Assembly: GCA_937982495.1 (NCBI GenBank)
Contig: CALJLX010000625.1
Coordinates: forward strand, 1-11,233
From: an uncultured Desulfuromonas sp.
GTDB lineage: Bacteria > Desulfobacterota > Desulfuromonadia > Desulfuromonadales > Trichloromonadaceae
Direction: 5' to 3'
DNA length: 11,233 bases
Shown here: one piece after another, positions 1 to 6,317 of the stretch
Numbering within the stretch: position 1 is the first letter of the stretch
Layout: every line of letters begins with the position of its first letter
Notes under the pieces: generated by a model
Told to the model about the DNA's origin: nothing
The model's input: the letters and a program-made list of their open reading frames with translations, nothing else
Database searches by the model: none
Program-made: the position numbers and the translations under genes

Positions 1-115
1 CGGATTTCTGCCGGTACGCCTCGGCCCGCGCATTCTGCGCAGCGAAACGGCTGGGTTCGCGGTGGCAAGCATCTTGCAGTACATTTATGGAGATCTGGGC
101 GCGCCGGCGGCATGA
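1..115 (+). CDS. rsmE: 16S rRNA m3U1498 methyltransferase RsmE, C-terminal end (partial)
   Basis: Only the last 37 codons are present; the 5' part lies outside the window. The reading frame starts at base 2 and ends with TGA at 113-115. The visible peptide carries LGPRILRSETA, the C-terminal signature of the SPOUT-class RsmE family, where this segment forms part of the trefoil knot that binds S-adenosylmethionine. It is followed by the usual short helix and the sequence Ile-Tyr-Gly-Asp close to the end. Family members methylate N3 of U1498 in 16S rRNA of the assembled 30S subunit. The next gene starts 33 bases downstream on the same strand, so the two may be co-transcribed. Identification rests on this one motif and the terminal position, but the motif is distinctive. 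Confidence 0.85.
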   Translation, partial: GFLPVRLGPRILRSETAGFAVASILQYIYGDLGAPAA

Positions 116-148
116 GCGCCGGTTCGTTGGTTGACGAAAGGAGCCCCT

Positions 149-1456
149 ATGAAGTGTCCGAAATGCGGTTATCACAGCTTCGAGTACCTGGAACGCTGCC
201 GAAAGTGTGGCAACGATCTCGCCGCCTTCAAGGCCAAGTTCAATCTGCGCAGCCTGATTTTCCCCAAACGCCAGAGTGGGGCGACCGCGCCCGTCGTCGC
301 CGGCGAGGACTTTGCCTTCGAGGCGGAACAGCCCCCACCGGTAGCGGCGGCCGCCGTGACCGCCGTCGCGGTGACGGCCGCGAGCACCACGGCGGCGAAT
401 GCGACCGATTTCGGTTTCGACTTCATGGATGAAACCCCCGGCGCCGACGCGAGCTCGCAAATCCCCGTCGGCGTCGAAGATCCCTTCCCGGACGCAGTCA
501 CGCCCCCTGCCGGCAAGGGCGCCTTCGATGGTGAAGCCTTCGATTGGAATGCCGAAGACGAAACAGTGAATGAAGCAACCGGCGTCGATGGGGGGGATGA
601 GGCTGTCGACGAGGCCGCCGGCGATGATAGTTTCGGTCTCGACCTCTCCTGGGACGCGGAGTTGCCGGTACTGGAACAGGCGGCGGCGGTCGAACCGGAA
701 GATCCCTCCGATCCTCTCGACATGGATAGTCTTTCCGATTGGGACTTCGAGGCCGAGTCCCCCCTTCCTCTCGAAGCGGAAACCGTCAAAACCAAGGGGC
801 AGGAGGCCCCCCGCGACCCTTTTGAGGTGCGGGAGCCGGAGATGGAGAGTCCGGTTCCCGAAGTCGATCTCCAGCCTATTTCCCCGGCATCCCCGGCGCC
901 CGCCGGGACGGCTGACGATTCAGCGACCGCAGCCGTGACGAGCGCCGAAGTTACGATCACGGCCATTCCCGAGGAGGTCGTCGCCTCCGAGGGGGACGAG
1001 CCGAAAGTCGCCGCCGGCCTTCCCCGGGCCTTGGCCCTGGGAGCCGATCTGCTCCTTTTGGGCGGCATCCTCCTGCTCTTCCTCGTCGCCGGGGAGCGAG
1101 CGTTGACGCCGGGCATTACCGGGCGCCTTCTGCCCTCCCTCGAATCCCTGCTGCGCTTGGCCATCCCCTATTTTCTGGTCTGTTTTTCCCTGAGCTTCGG
1201 CTATTTCACCCTCTTCCACTTTCTCGTCGGCCAGACTCCCGGCAAGATGCTCTTGCGCCTGCGGGTCGAGACGGAAGACGGCTTACCGCTCGATCTGCCG
1301 CAGGCTTTCTTGCGCAGCACCGGCGGACTCTTCGCCCTGCTCGCCGGCGGCTTGGGCTTTCTCGGCATTCTCTCGGCACGGCGGCGGGGCTGGAACGACC
1401 GTTTTGCCGGCACGCGGGTGGTGACGGTCGCGTCGGAGGCAGAAGCGGGGGAATGA
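149..1456 (+). CDS. Zinc-ribbon / acidic linker / RDD-family membrane protein
   Basis: A 435-residue protein with three regions. Residues 1-22 form a zinc ribbon with Cys3-x2-Cys6 and Cys17-x2-Cys20. Residues about 45-290 are a low-complexity Ala/Pro/Glu/Asp-rich stretch, probably disordered, containing recurrent aromatic-acidic clusters: FGFDF at 88, FDWN at 131, FGLDLSWD at 162 and DWDFE at 197. Residues about 291-425 are an RDD domain with Arg293 and Asp300 at the first helix, hydrophobic segments at about 300-315, 336-360 and 392-409, the sequence GQTPGKMLLRLRV, and Asp417 in WNDRFAGT. RDD proteins are integral membrane proteins, mostly of unknown role; some are linked to ion transport. 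The start chosen is ATG 149, which has AAGGAG at 138-143 five bases upstream and begins directly with the zinc ribbon; an in-frame TTG at 131 would add six residues. Domain calls are firm, the function is unknown. Confidence 0.85.
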   Translation: MKCPKCGYHSFEYLERCRKCGNDLAAFKAKFNLRSLIFPKRQSGATAPVVAGEDFAFEAEQPPPVAAAAVTAVAVTAASTTAANATDFGFDFMDETPGADASSQIPVGVEDPFPDAVTPPAGKGAFDGEAFDWNAEDETVNEATGVDGGDEAVDEAAGDDSFGLDLSWDAELPVLEQAAAVEPEDPSDPLDMDSLSDWDFEAESPLPLEAETVKTKGQEAPRDPFEVREPEMESPVPEVDLQPISPASPAPAGTADDSATAAVTSAEVTITAIPEEVVASEGDEPKVAAGLPRALALGADLLLLGGILLLFLVAGERALTPGITGRLLPSLESLLRLAIPYFLVCFSLSFGYFTLFHFLVGQTPGKMLLRLRVETEDGLPLDLPQAFLRSTGGLFALLAGGLGFLGILSARRRGWNDRFAGTRVVTVASEAEAGE

Positions 1457-1493
1457 TTGCCCGATGAAGGCAGGGAAGATGTAAAGAAAGTGA

Positions 1494-1527
1494 AAGCGCG
1501 CTCCAGTGGGGCGCGCTTCGTTTTTTT
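1494..1527 (+). terminator. Intrinsic terminator after the RDD gene
   Basis: A perfect 8-bp stem (AAGCGCGC at 1494-1501 with GCGCGCTT at 1511-1518) encloses a 9-base loop. Two bases later comes a run of seven T at 1521-1527. It lies 38 bases past the stop codon of the zinc-ribbon/RDD gene. The opposite strand past the stem reads TCACTTTCTTTAC, moderately T-rich, so the same hairpin may weakly stop transcripts of the converging MBL gene, whose stop codon starts at 1529 and overlaps the T run. Confidence 0.9.
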
Positions 1528-2150
1528 CAGCCCTGCCGAAGCCGGATGAAGGAGTCCAGGTCCGGACAGCGCAGGTAGGGATTGTGCTCCAACTCGAAGG
1601 CGATGGTCGAAACCGGCTGCGGTCCATAGTCGTGACCGGGATAGACCCGCGTTTCCGGGGGAAGGGCGGCGAGGCGACGCAGGCTGCGATAAAGCTCCCG
1701 AACATCGCTGCCGGGAAGGTCCGCCCGCCCGCAGCGGGTGACGAAAAGAGTGTCGCCGGTTACGACCAGTCCCGGAGCGTACAGGCAGATGGAGCCCGGG
1801 CTGTGGCCGGGGGTGTGCAGGACCTCGATCGTCCCGTCGTCGAGAGCGATCCGCCTTCCCTCTTCAAGAGGCAGGTCGGCCTGAGGGATGTCCAGCGGAT
1901 GTCCGGCCAGCTTCGCGCCGGTGGCCGAGAGCATCTTGTCGTTGCCGGCGACATGATCCCGGTGGCCGTGGGTGTTGATGAGCAGCTCCAGTTTGACGCC
2001 GAGCCGCGCGGCCCGGTCGAGCAGGGCTTCGGGGGTGAAGGAAGGGTCGACCGCCACCCCTTGCAGGGTGGCGGTCGAATAGATGAGGTAGGAAAAGTTG
2101 GCCAGCTCGCCGGCGGCGATTTGGACAACTTCCAGCGGGCTCACAGCCAC
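1527..2150 (-). CDS. Metallo-beta-lactamase-fold hydrolase (ETHE1 / glyoxalase II-like)
   Basis: A 207-residue MBL-fold protein. The metal site is intact: THGHRDH gives His61, His63, Asp65 and His66; GHSPGS gives His116; GDTLF gives Asp133; YPGHDYG gives His173. The segment CGRADLPGSD at 140-149, then LPPETRVYPGHDY and a late HNPYL, is the pattern shared by persulfide dioxygenases (ETHE1/SDO, one Fe) and short glyoxalase II-type enzymes (YcbL-like, two metals). The sequence alone does not settle whether the substrate is glutathione persulfide, a lactoylthiol or another thioester. The start is uncertain. GTG at 2150 has GAAGG at 2158-2162 seven bases upstream and overlaps the preceding gene by ten bases; GTG at 2144 would give a GTGA overlap and a protein two residues shorter. 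It is translationally coupled to the 73-residue protein upstream. Confidence 0.85.
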   Translation of the reverse strand: MAVSPLEVVQIAAGELANFSYLIYSTATLQGVAVDPSFTPEALLDRAARLGVKLELLINTHGHRDHVAGNDKMLSATGAKLAGHPLDIPQADLPLEEGRRIALDDGTIEVLHTPGHSPGSICLYAPGLVVTGDTLFVTRCGRADLPGSDVRELYRSLRRLAALPPETRVYPGHDYGPQPVSTIAFELEHNPYLRCPDLDSFIRLRQG

Positions 2151-2362
2151 TCGGGAACCTTCGGCTCTTCGTAGCCGACCTTGCGGATTTCCCCGTCGAT
2201 AACCTGGAAGATATCGCCGGTCTTGATCACCTGCCAGCGATCCCCTTCGTCGGGGGGCAAGGGGAATTCGCGGCTGCCCAGATAGACGTCGTCGCCGTCG
2301 ATCATCCCCCACCAGTCGAGGGCGCCGGTCTGCCAGACCTTGGTCTTAAGATTAAAAGCCAT
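2141..2362 (-). CDS. Conserved-looking 73-residue protein of unknown function
   Basis: The start is ATG 2362-2360, with an AAAGGAG ribosome-binding site at 2371-2377 eight bases upstream. I do not recognise the family. The protein is small and aromatic-rich (five Trp), with no membrane segment, signal peptide or cysteines. It has two short beta-like halves: WWGMIDGDDVYLGS, then DRWQVIKTGDIFQVIDGEI, ending PEWL. The alternation of strands and turns suggests a small SH3-like or beta-barrel fold, but this is inference. Its stop overlaps the GTG start of the MBL hydrolase, so the two are almost certainly co-translated, and a role as partner or accessory of that enzyme is possible. The strong ribosome-binding site and coupling argue for a real gene. 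No clear promoter is visible in the roughly 85 bases upstream; TATCCT at 2402-2407 has no convincing -35 partner. Confidence 0.8.
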   Translation of the reverse strand: MAFNLKTKVWQTGALDWWGMIDGDDVYLGSREFPLPPDEGDRWQVIKTGDIFQVIDGEIRKVGYEEPKVPEWL

Positions 2363-2446
2363 GGGATTTTCTCCTTTATATTGAATTCTCTTGGTTTTTT
2401 AAGGATAGCACGAAATGCGCGATCCGCTCGCCGGCGGGTTTTGTCC

Positions 2447-2475
2447 TTGTGACCCCCCGGCACATCGCTTATAAT
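2447..2475 (+). promoter_or_regulatory. Sigma-70-type promoter of the dapF operon
   Basis: The -35 hexamer TTGTGA (2447-2452, four of six consensus bases) is separated by 17 bases from a perfect TATAAT at 2470-2475. Initiation is expected near 2482, giving a leader of about 43 bases before the dapF ATG. It lies in an AT-richer gap between divergent genes. Spacing and hexamers are read directly; activity is inferred. Confidence 0.8.
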
Positions 2476-2524
2476 TCAGTTCTATCTTTTTCTCAACCAA
2501 AACCGGGCAAGGAGCCTGTTCTTC

Positions 2525-3364
2525 ATGAAATTCGCGAAAATGCACGGCGCCGGCAACGACTACGTCTATGTCAACGGTTTCGCGGAAACGGTAGCCGACC
2601 CGGCGGCGCTGGCCCGGGCGGTCAGCAACCGCCAGTTCGGCATCGGCTCCGACGGCCTGATTCTCATCCTGCCCTCCGCCGTCGCCGATGTGCGCATGCG
2701 TATGTTCAACGCCGACGGCAGTGAAGCGGAGATGTGCGGCAACGGCATCCGCTGCGTGGCCAAGTACGCCTACGATCACGGGTTGGTGACGAACAAAAAC
2801 ATTCGCGTCGAGACCGGCGCCGGGATCAAACCCTTGCAGCTTTTCACCAACGCCGCCGATAAAGTCGAGCGGGTGCGGGTCAACATGGGGCAACCGGTGC
2901 TGAAGCGCTCCTTGATTCCCATGACCGGGCCGGAAGCCGAACAGGTGGTGGCGGAAACCCTCGATGTGCTCGACCGTGCCTTTGAAATCACCTGCCTCTC
3001 CATGGGCAATCCCCATTGCGTGATCTTTGTCGACGATGTCGACGCCTTTCCCGTCGAACTCTACGGTCCGGCCATCGAGAACCATCCCCGTTTTCCCCGC
3101 CGGATCAACGTCGAGTTCGTCCAGGTCCTTTCCTCCGGCGAGGTCCGTCAGCGCACCTGGGAGCGGGGCGCCGCCGAAACCCTGGCCTGCGGCACCGGCG
3201 CCTCGGCGGTGACCGTGGCCGGCGTGCTCAGCGGCCGCACCGACCGCCGACTTCTCAACCACTTGCGCGGCGGCGATCTGGAGATGGAATGGGCCGAGGA
3301 CGGCGACATCTACATGACCGGCCCGGCGGTGCAGGTTTTCGAGGGAGACTACAACCCCCAATGA
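2525..3364 (+). CDS. dapF: Diaminopimelate epimerase
   Basis: A 279-residue, PLP-independent epimerase that interconverts LL- and meso-diaminopimelate in the cytoplasm, supplying lysine synthesis and peptidoglycan cross-linking. Both halves of the pseudo-symmetric fold are present. The N-terminal MHGAGNDYVY is at 6-15, GSDGL at 41-45, and the first catalytic cysteine is Cys71 in MCGNGIRC. GNPHCV is at 161-166, WERGAAET follows, and the second catalytic cysteine is Cys222 in ACGTGAS. Length is normal for the family. The ATG start has AAGGAG at 2509-2514, ten bases upstream, and begins with the family's usual MKFxKMHGAGND. It is the first gene of a six-gene run; its TGA overlaps the next ATG (ATGA). 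Identification is secure. Confidence 0.98.
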   Translation: MKFAKMHGAGNDYVYVNGFAETVADPAALARAVSNRQFGIGSDGLILILPSAVADVRMRMFNADGSEAEMCGNGIRCVAKYAYDHGLVTNKNIRVETGAGIKPLQLFTNAADKVERVRVNMGQPVLKRSLIPMTGPEAEQVVAETLDVLDRAFEITCLSMGNPHCVIFVDDVDAFPVELYGPAIENHPRFPRRINVEFVQVLSSGEVRQRTWERGAAETLACGTGASAVTVAGVLSGRTDRRLLNHLRGGDLEMEWAEDGDIYMTGPAVQVFEGDYNPQ

Positions 3365-3774
3365 ATTGTCCCATGTGTACCCGCTGGCAGGACGAACCGG
3401 AACTGCGCGTGGCCGAGTTGAAGCACTGCTACGTGCAGCTCAACCGCGACCAGTTTTTTCCCGGCTACTGCCTGGTTTTCGCCAAAAAGCACGTGACCGA
3501 GCTCTTTCATCTCGACCCGGCGACGCGCGCGGCCCTCATGGAAGAGGTCAACGGGGTGGCGGCGGCCCTCGCCGAGGTCTATCGGCCGAGCAAGATGAAC
3601 TACGAACTGCTCGGCAACATGGTCCCGCACATGCACTGGCATTTGGTGCCGCGCTTTATCGACGATCCCCTCTGGCCGCGGCCGATCTGGAGCGAACCCC
3701 ACGCGGAAAAGGCCCTGGACGCAAGCGACTACCGGGAGGCCGCCGGGCGCATCCGCCGCGCCCTGGGACTCTGA
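3361..3774 (+). CDS. HIT-family nucleotide hydrolase/transferase
   Basis: A 137-residue histidine-triad protein. The signature HMHWHLV at 90-96 gives His90, His92 and His94, the nucleotidyl-transfer site of HIT enzymes that act on AMP-lysine, dinucleoside polyphosphates and similar nucleotides. Cys3 and Cys6 (CPMC) near the N-terminus match the zinc-binding pair seen in many HIT proteins. KKHVTELFHL at 42-51 is the usual second conserved segment. The start ATG overlaps the dapF stop (ATGA), so translation is probably coupled and no separate strong ribosome-binding site is needed. The exact substrate cannot be told from sequence. The next gene starts four bases after the stop. Confidence 0.92.
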   Translation: MNCPMCTRWQDEPELRVAELKHCYVQLNRDQFFPGYCLVFAKKHVTELFHLDPATRAALMEEVNGVAAALAEVYRPSKMNYELLGNMVPHMHWHLVPRFIDDPLWPRPIWSEPHAEKALDASDYREAAGRIRRALGL

Positions 3775-3778
3775 CGCC

Positions 3779-4420
3779 ATGCTCCTGTTCGATCTCGACA
3801 ACACCCTCTATCCGCCGGAACGGGAGCTCTTCTCCCTCATCGACGTGCGCATCAACCGCTACATGAGCGAGGTGGTGGGCATCCCCGCCGCCGAGGTCGA
3901 CGGCCTGCGCCGCCGCTACTGGGCCGAGTACGGGGTGACCCTGCAAGGGCTGATCCGCCACTACCGGGTCGATCCCGAGGATTACCTCGACTATGTGCAC
4001 GACGTCGACGTCGCCTCCCGGCTCGATCCCGACGCCGAGTTGCGCCTCGCGCTGCAACAGTTGCCCCAGCGCAAGGCGGTCTTCACCAACGGCTCCACCG
4101 GCCACGCCGAGCGGGTACTGACGCGGCTCGGTCTGCGCGACCAGTTCGAGAGTATCTTCGACATCCGCGTCGCCCGGTACCAGCCCAAGCCCTTCGCCGC
4201 CCCCTACCATCGGGTCGTCGCGGAACTGGGGGTCGACGCCCGCGACTGCGTCATGATCGAGGATTCCCTGGAGAACCTGCGCACCGCCAAAGCCCTGGGG
4301 ATGAAGACCGTGCTTGTCGGCGCCGGGCCAAAGGCGGATTTCGTCGACGCGCACATCGACCGCGCGGCCCAGGTGCCGACCGCCCTGGCCGGCCTGCAAG
4401 CCCCGTCCGTCCCGTTCTGA
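3779..4420 (+). CDS. HAD-superfamily hydrolase, pyrimidine 5'-nucleotidase-like
   Basis: A 213-residue HAD subfamily IA phosphatase with all four motifs. Motif I is DLDNTLY with Asp5 (nucleophile) and Asp7. Motif II is TNGS at 103-106. Motif III Lys137 is in QPKPF. Motif IV is IEDSLENL with Glu161 and Asp162. The DLDNTLYPP opening, the helical cap at about residues 15-90 and the NLRTAKALGM ending of motif IV are typical of the SDT1/pyrimidine-5'-nucleotidase group, which dephosphorylates UMP/CMP-type or modified nucleotides. Substrate assignment is by family resemblance only. It is cytoplasmic, with no signal sequence. The start lies four bases past the HIT gene and no strong ribosome-binding site is seen, consistent with coupling. 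The stop shares one base with the next start (TGATG). Confidence 0.9.
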   Translation: MLLFDLDNTLYPPERELFSLIDVRINRYMSEVVGIPAAEVDGLRRRYWAEYGVTLQGLIRHYRVDPEDYLDYVHDVDVASRLDPDAELRLALQQLPQRKAVFTNGSTGHAERVLTRLGLRDQFESIFDIRVARYQPKPFAAPYHRVVAELGVDARDCVMIEDSLENLRTAKALGMKTVLVGAGPKADFVDAHIDRAAQVPTALAGLQAPSVPF

Positions 4421-5280
4421 TGCCCGCCTGTCCGCACCCGCTCGGCGCCCATATGTCCATCGCCGGCGGCCTGGACCGGGCCTTCGCCCGGGCGGAGGCG
4501 ATGGGCGGCACGGCCCTGCAGATCTTCACCAAAAACGCTAGCCAATGGCGGGGCAAGGCCATCGACGATACCGCCGCCCTGGCCTTTCGCGCGGCCTGGG
4601 AAGAAAGCGGCATCGGGCCGGTCTTCGCCCACGCCGGTTACCTTATCAACCTGGCCGCGCCCGAGGCCGAACTTCGGGAGAAATCCAAAGCCGCTTTCCT
4701 GGATGAACTCCAGCGCTGCGCCCGCCTCGGCATCCCCTGGCTGGTCATGCACCCCGGCTCGCACCGGGGGGAGGGGGAGTCCACCGGGCTGGCCCGAATC
4801 GTCACGGCGCTCAAGGAGATTCTCGCCGCCAGCCCCACCGAGGTCGGCGTGCTGCTGGAAAATACCGCCGCCCAGGGGGATTATCTCGGGGGTCGTTTCG
4901 AACATCTGGCGGAAATCCTGGCGCGGGTGCCCCATGGCCGCCTCGGCGTCTGCTTCGATACCTGCCACGCCTTCGCCGCCGGCTACGATCTCGCCGGCGG
5001 CGAAGGCTACGAGCGGGTGATGGCCGAATTCGACCGCCGCGTCGGTGTCGAAAGTATCCGCGCCTTTCACCTCAACGACAGCTTGAAAGGCCTGGGCTGC
5101 CGGGTCGATCGGCACGAACAGATCGGTCGGGGGGCCATCGGGCGCGCCGGTTTCGCCGCGCTGATGCGGGATACGCGCTTCACGGCGATCCCCAAGATCC
5201 TCGAAACCCCAAAGGGGGAAGACGACGCCTGGGATCGCATCAACCTGAATTTATTGCGGCAACTGGCGGAGGGAGATTGA
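4420..5280 (+). CDS. nfo: Deoxyribonuclease IV (endonuclease IV), AP-site repair
   Basis: A 286-residue TIM-barrel AP endonuclease that cleaves 5' to abasic sites and removes 3'-blocking groups in base-excision repair. All nine trinuclear-zinc ligands of the family can be placed: His71, His111, Glu147, Asp180, His183, His217, Asp230, His232 and Glu262. They lie in MHPGSH, LLENTAAQG, FDTCHAFAAGYD, HLNDS, RVDRHEQIGRG and LETPKGED, and numbering is within two residues of the E. coli enzyme. The opening LGAHMSIAGG is also typical. The ATG overlaps the HAD gene's TGA by one base. Length is normal and no defects are seen. Identification is secure. Confidence 0.98.
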   Translation: MPACPHPLGAHMSIAGGLDRAFARAEAMGGTALQIFTKNASQWRGKAIDDTAALAFRAAWEESGIGPVFAHAGYLINLAAPEAELREKSKAAFLDELQRCARLGIPWLVMHPGSHRGEGESTGLARIVTALKEILAASPTEVGVLLENTAAQGDYLGGRFEHLAEILARVPHGRLGVCFDTCHAFAAGYDLAGGEGYERVMAEFDRRVGVESIRAFHLNDSLKGLGCRVDRHEQIGRGAIGRAGFAALMRDTRFTAIPKILETPKGEDDAWDRINLNLLRQLAEGD

Positions 5281-5281
5281 C

Positions 5282-5731
5282 ATGCGCGCGGTGCTTCAGC
5301 GAGTGGCCTCGGCCCGGGTCGAGGTCGACGGCAAGATCGTCGGCGAGATCGGCCGAGGGCTGCTCATTCTGCTCGGCGTCGCGCTGGGGGACGGCGCCGA
5401 GGATGCCCGCTATCTGGCGGAGAAGTCGGCGCAACTGCGCATTTTCGAGGACGCGGCCGGGAAGATGAATCTTTCGCTGGAGGATGTCGGCGGCCAGGTT
5501 CTGGCGGTTTCCCAGTTCACCCTGCTGGCCGATTGCCGCAAGGGTCGTCGCCCCGGTTTCTCCCGGGCGGCGCCGCCGGAGACGGCCGATGCCCTCTATC
5601 AACAATTCGTCGCGCTCTTGCGCGAGCGCGGTCTGACCGTGGCCACGGGGATTTTTCAGGCCGAAATGCAGGTGCACCTGGTCAACGATGGTCCCGTTAC
5701 CCTGCTGCTCGACAGCCGGAAGGAATTTTGA
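5282..5731 (+). CDS. dtd: D-aminoacyl-tRNA deacylase
   Basis: A 149-residue DTD protein that hydrolyses D-amino acids (and glycine mischarged on tRNA-Ala) from tRNA, keeping D-residues out of translation. It starts MRAVLQRV as the family does. The two active-site motifs are present: SQFTLLAD at 77-84, and NDGPVT at 135-140, which contains the Gly-cisPro pair responsible for chiral rejection. The start ATG is one base after the nfo stop, preceded by GGAGGGAG at 5268-5275 with a six-base spacer, the strongest ribosome-binding site inside this operon. The stop shares one base with the next start. Full length, no anomalies. Confidence 0.97.
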   Translation: MRAVLQRVASARVEVDGKIVGEIGRGLLILLGVALGDGAEDARYLAEKSAQLRIFEDAAGKMNLSLEDVGGQVLAVSQFTLLADCRKGRRPGFSRAAPPETADALYQQFVALLRERGLTVATGIFQAEMQVHLVNDGPVTLLLDSRKEF

Positions 5732-6258
5732 TGTTTCACGACGAAGAACAAGAAATCCCGCAATGGAGCGGCCCGAGCCGTTCCGCGAAGAAACGCGCGG
5801 CCAAGGCGGTGGAAACGGTCGCCGGCCAACTCCTCGAACTTCCGGAGGCGACTTGGGCCAAGGTGCCGGCGTCGCCGGAACTGCGGGAAGAAATCGAGCT
5901 GGCGCGGCGGATTGAGACCCACGGCGCGCGCAAACGGCAAATGAAACATCTGGCCGGAGTGCTGCGTCGTCACGACGAAGAAACGGCGGTCATTCAAGAC
6001 TTTCTGGAGGGTCTGGACCAAGTCCATCGGCAGGACAAAGAGGCGTTTCATCGCCTTGAGGAGCTGCGCGACCGCATCTGCGATCCCGAGCAGAGCGCCG
6101 CCGCCCTGGTCGAGGCCGAGGGGATGCTTCCCGGTATCGACCGCGCCGGCCTTGCGCGACTCGCGCGGGCGGTACAGGCGGGGAACGACCGCAAGGCCTA
6201 TCGGGAAATCTTTCGCCGTCTGCGCGCCGCCTCGGAAGCGGCCGACGCCGACGACTGA
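5731..6258 (+). CDS. darP: Dual-action ribosome maturation protein DarP (YjgA, DUF615)
   Basis: A 175-residue, highly charged, almost entirely helical cytoplasmic protein. The family associates with late 50S precursors and helps finish the peptidyl-transferase centre. Supporting signatures are the N-terminal SRSAKKRAAKAVETVAGQL (about 16-34), ELREEIELARRI (about 50-61) followed by ARKRQMKHLAGVLRR at 66-80, and the C-terminal KAYREIFRRLR. The E. coli YjgA sequence, as I recall it, has matching segments in the same order. ATG overlaps the dtd stop by one base (TGATG), with AAGGA at 5720-5724 six bases upstream. It is the last gene of the dapF run, followed by a hairpin shared with trxA. Confidence 0.92.
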   Translation: MFHDEEQEIPQWSGPSRSAKKRAAKAVETVAGQLLELPEATWAKVPASPELREEIELARRIETHGARKRQMKHLAGVLRRHDEETAVIQDFLEGLDQVHRQDKEAFHRLEELRDRICDPEQSAAALVEAEGMLPGIDRAGLARLARAVQAGNDRKAYREIFRRLRAASEAADADD

Positions 6259-6261
6259 CGC

Positions 6262-6289
6262 AAAAAGGCCCGCCGGAAAGCGGGCCTTT
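6262..6289. terminator. Bidirectional terminator between darP and trxA
   Basis: A perfect 10-bp stem (AAAGGCCCGC at 6264-6273 with GCGGGCCTTT at 6280-6289) encloses a six-base loop. On the minus strand the stem continues into five T (A run at 6262-6266), a good intrinsic terminator for trxA. On the plus strand it ends in only three T, so it is weaker for darP. It sits four bases past the darP stop codon and about 28 bases past the trxA stop codon. Confidence 0.9.
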
Positions 6290-6317
6290 GCTCAGGTTCG
6301 GTGGGGAAACTCCTGAA

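Noticed and set aside
112..432. 106-codon plus-strand open frame overlapping the start of the RDD gene
   Set aside because: It overlaps the rsmE stop and the zinc ribbon in another frame, and its Arg/Gly-rich peptide has no features; the AAGGAG site points to ATG 149 instead.
172..1164. 330-codon open frame on the minus strand opposite the RDD protein
   Set aside because: The predicted peptide is Ser/Arg/Ala low-complexity sequence with no domain, and it is the mirror of a GC-biased codon pattern in the sense gene, which has a zinc ribbon and an RDD domain.
2402..2407. TATCCT on the minus strand as a -10 box for the 73-residue gene
   Set aside because: No acceptable -35 lies 16-18 bases upstream; the position reads CGAGCG.
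3003..3021. TGGGCAATCCCCATTGC resembling a sigma-54 -24/-12 promoter
   Set aside because: The GG to GC distance is 11 or 12 bases rather than 10, and the bases encode the conserved GNPHC motif of DapF.
2399..3361. 320-codon minus-strand open frame opposite dapF
   Set aside because: It is antisense to a full-length, motif-complete epimerase; the peptide is His/Gly/Val-rich with no recognisable domain.
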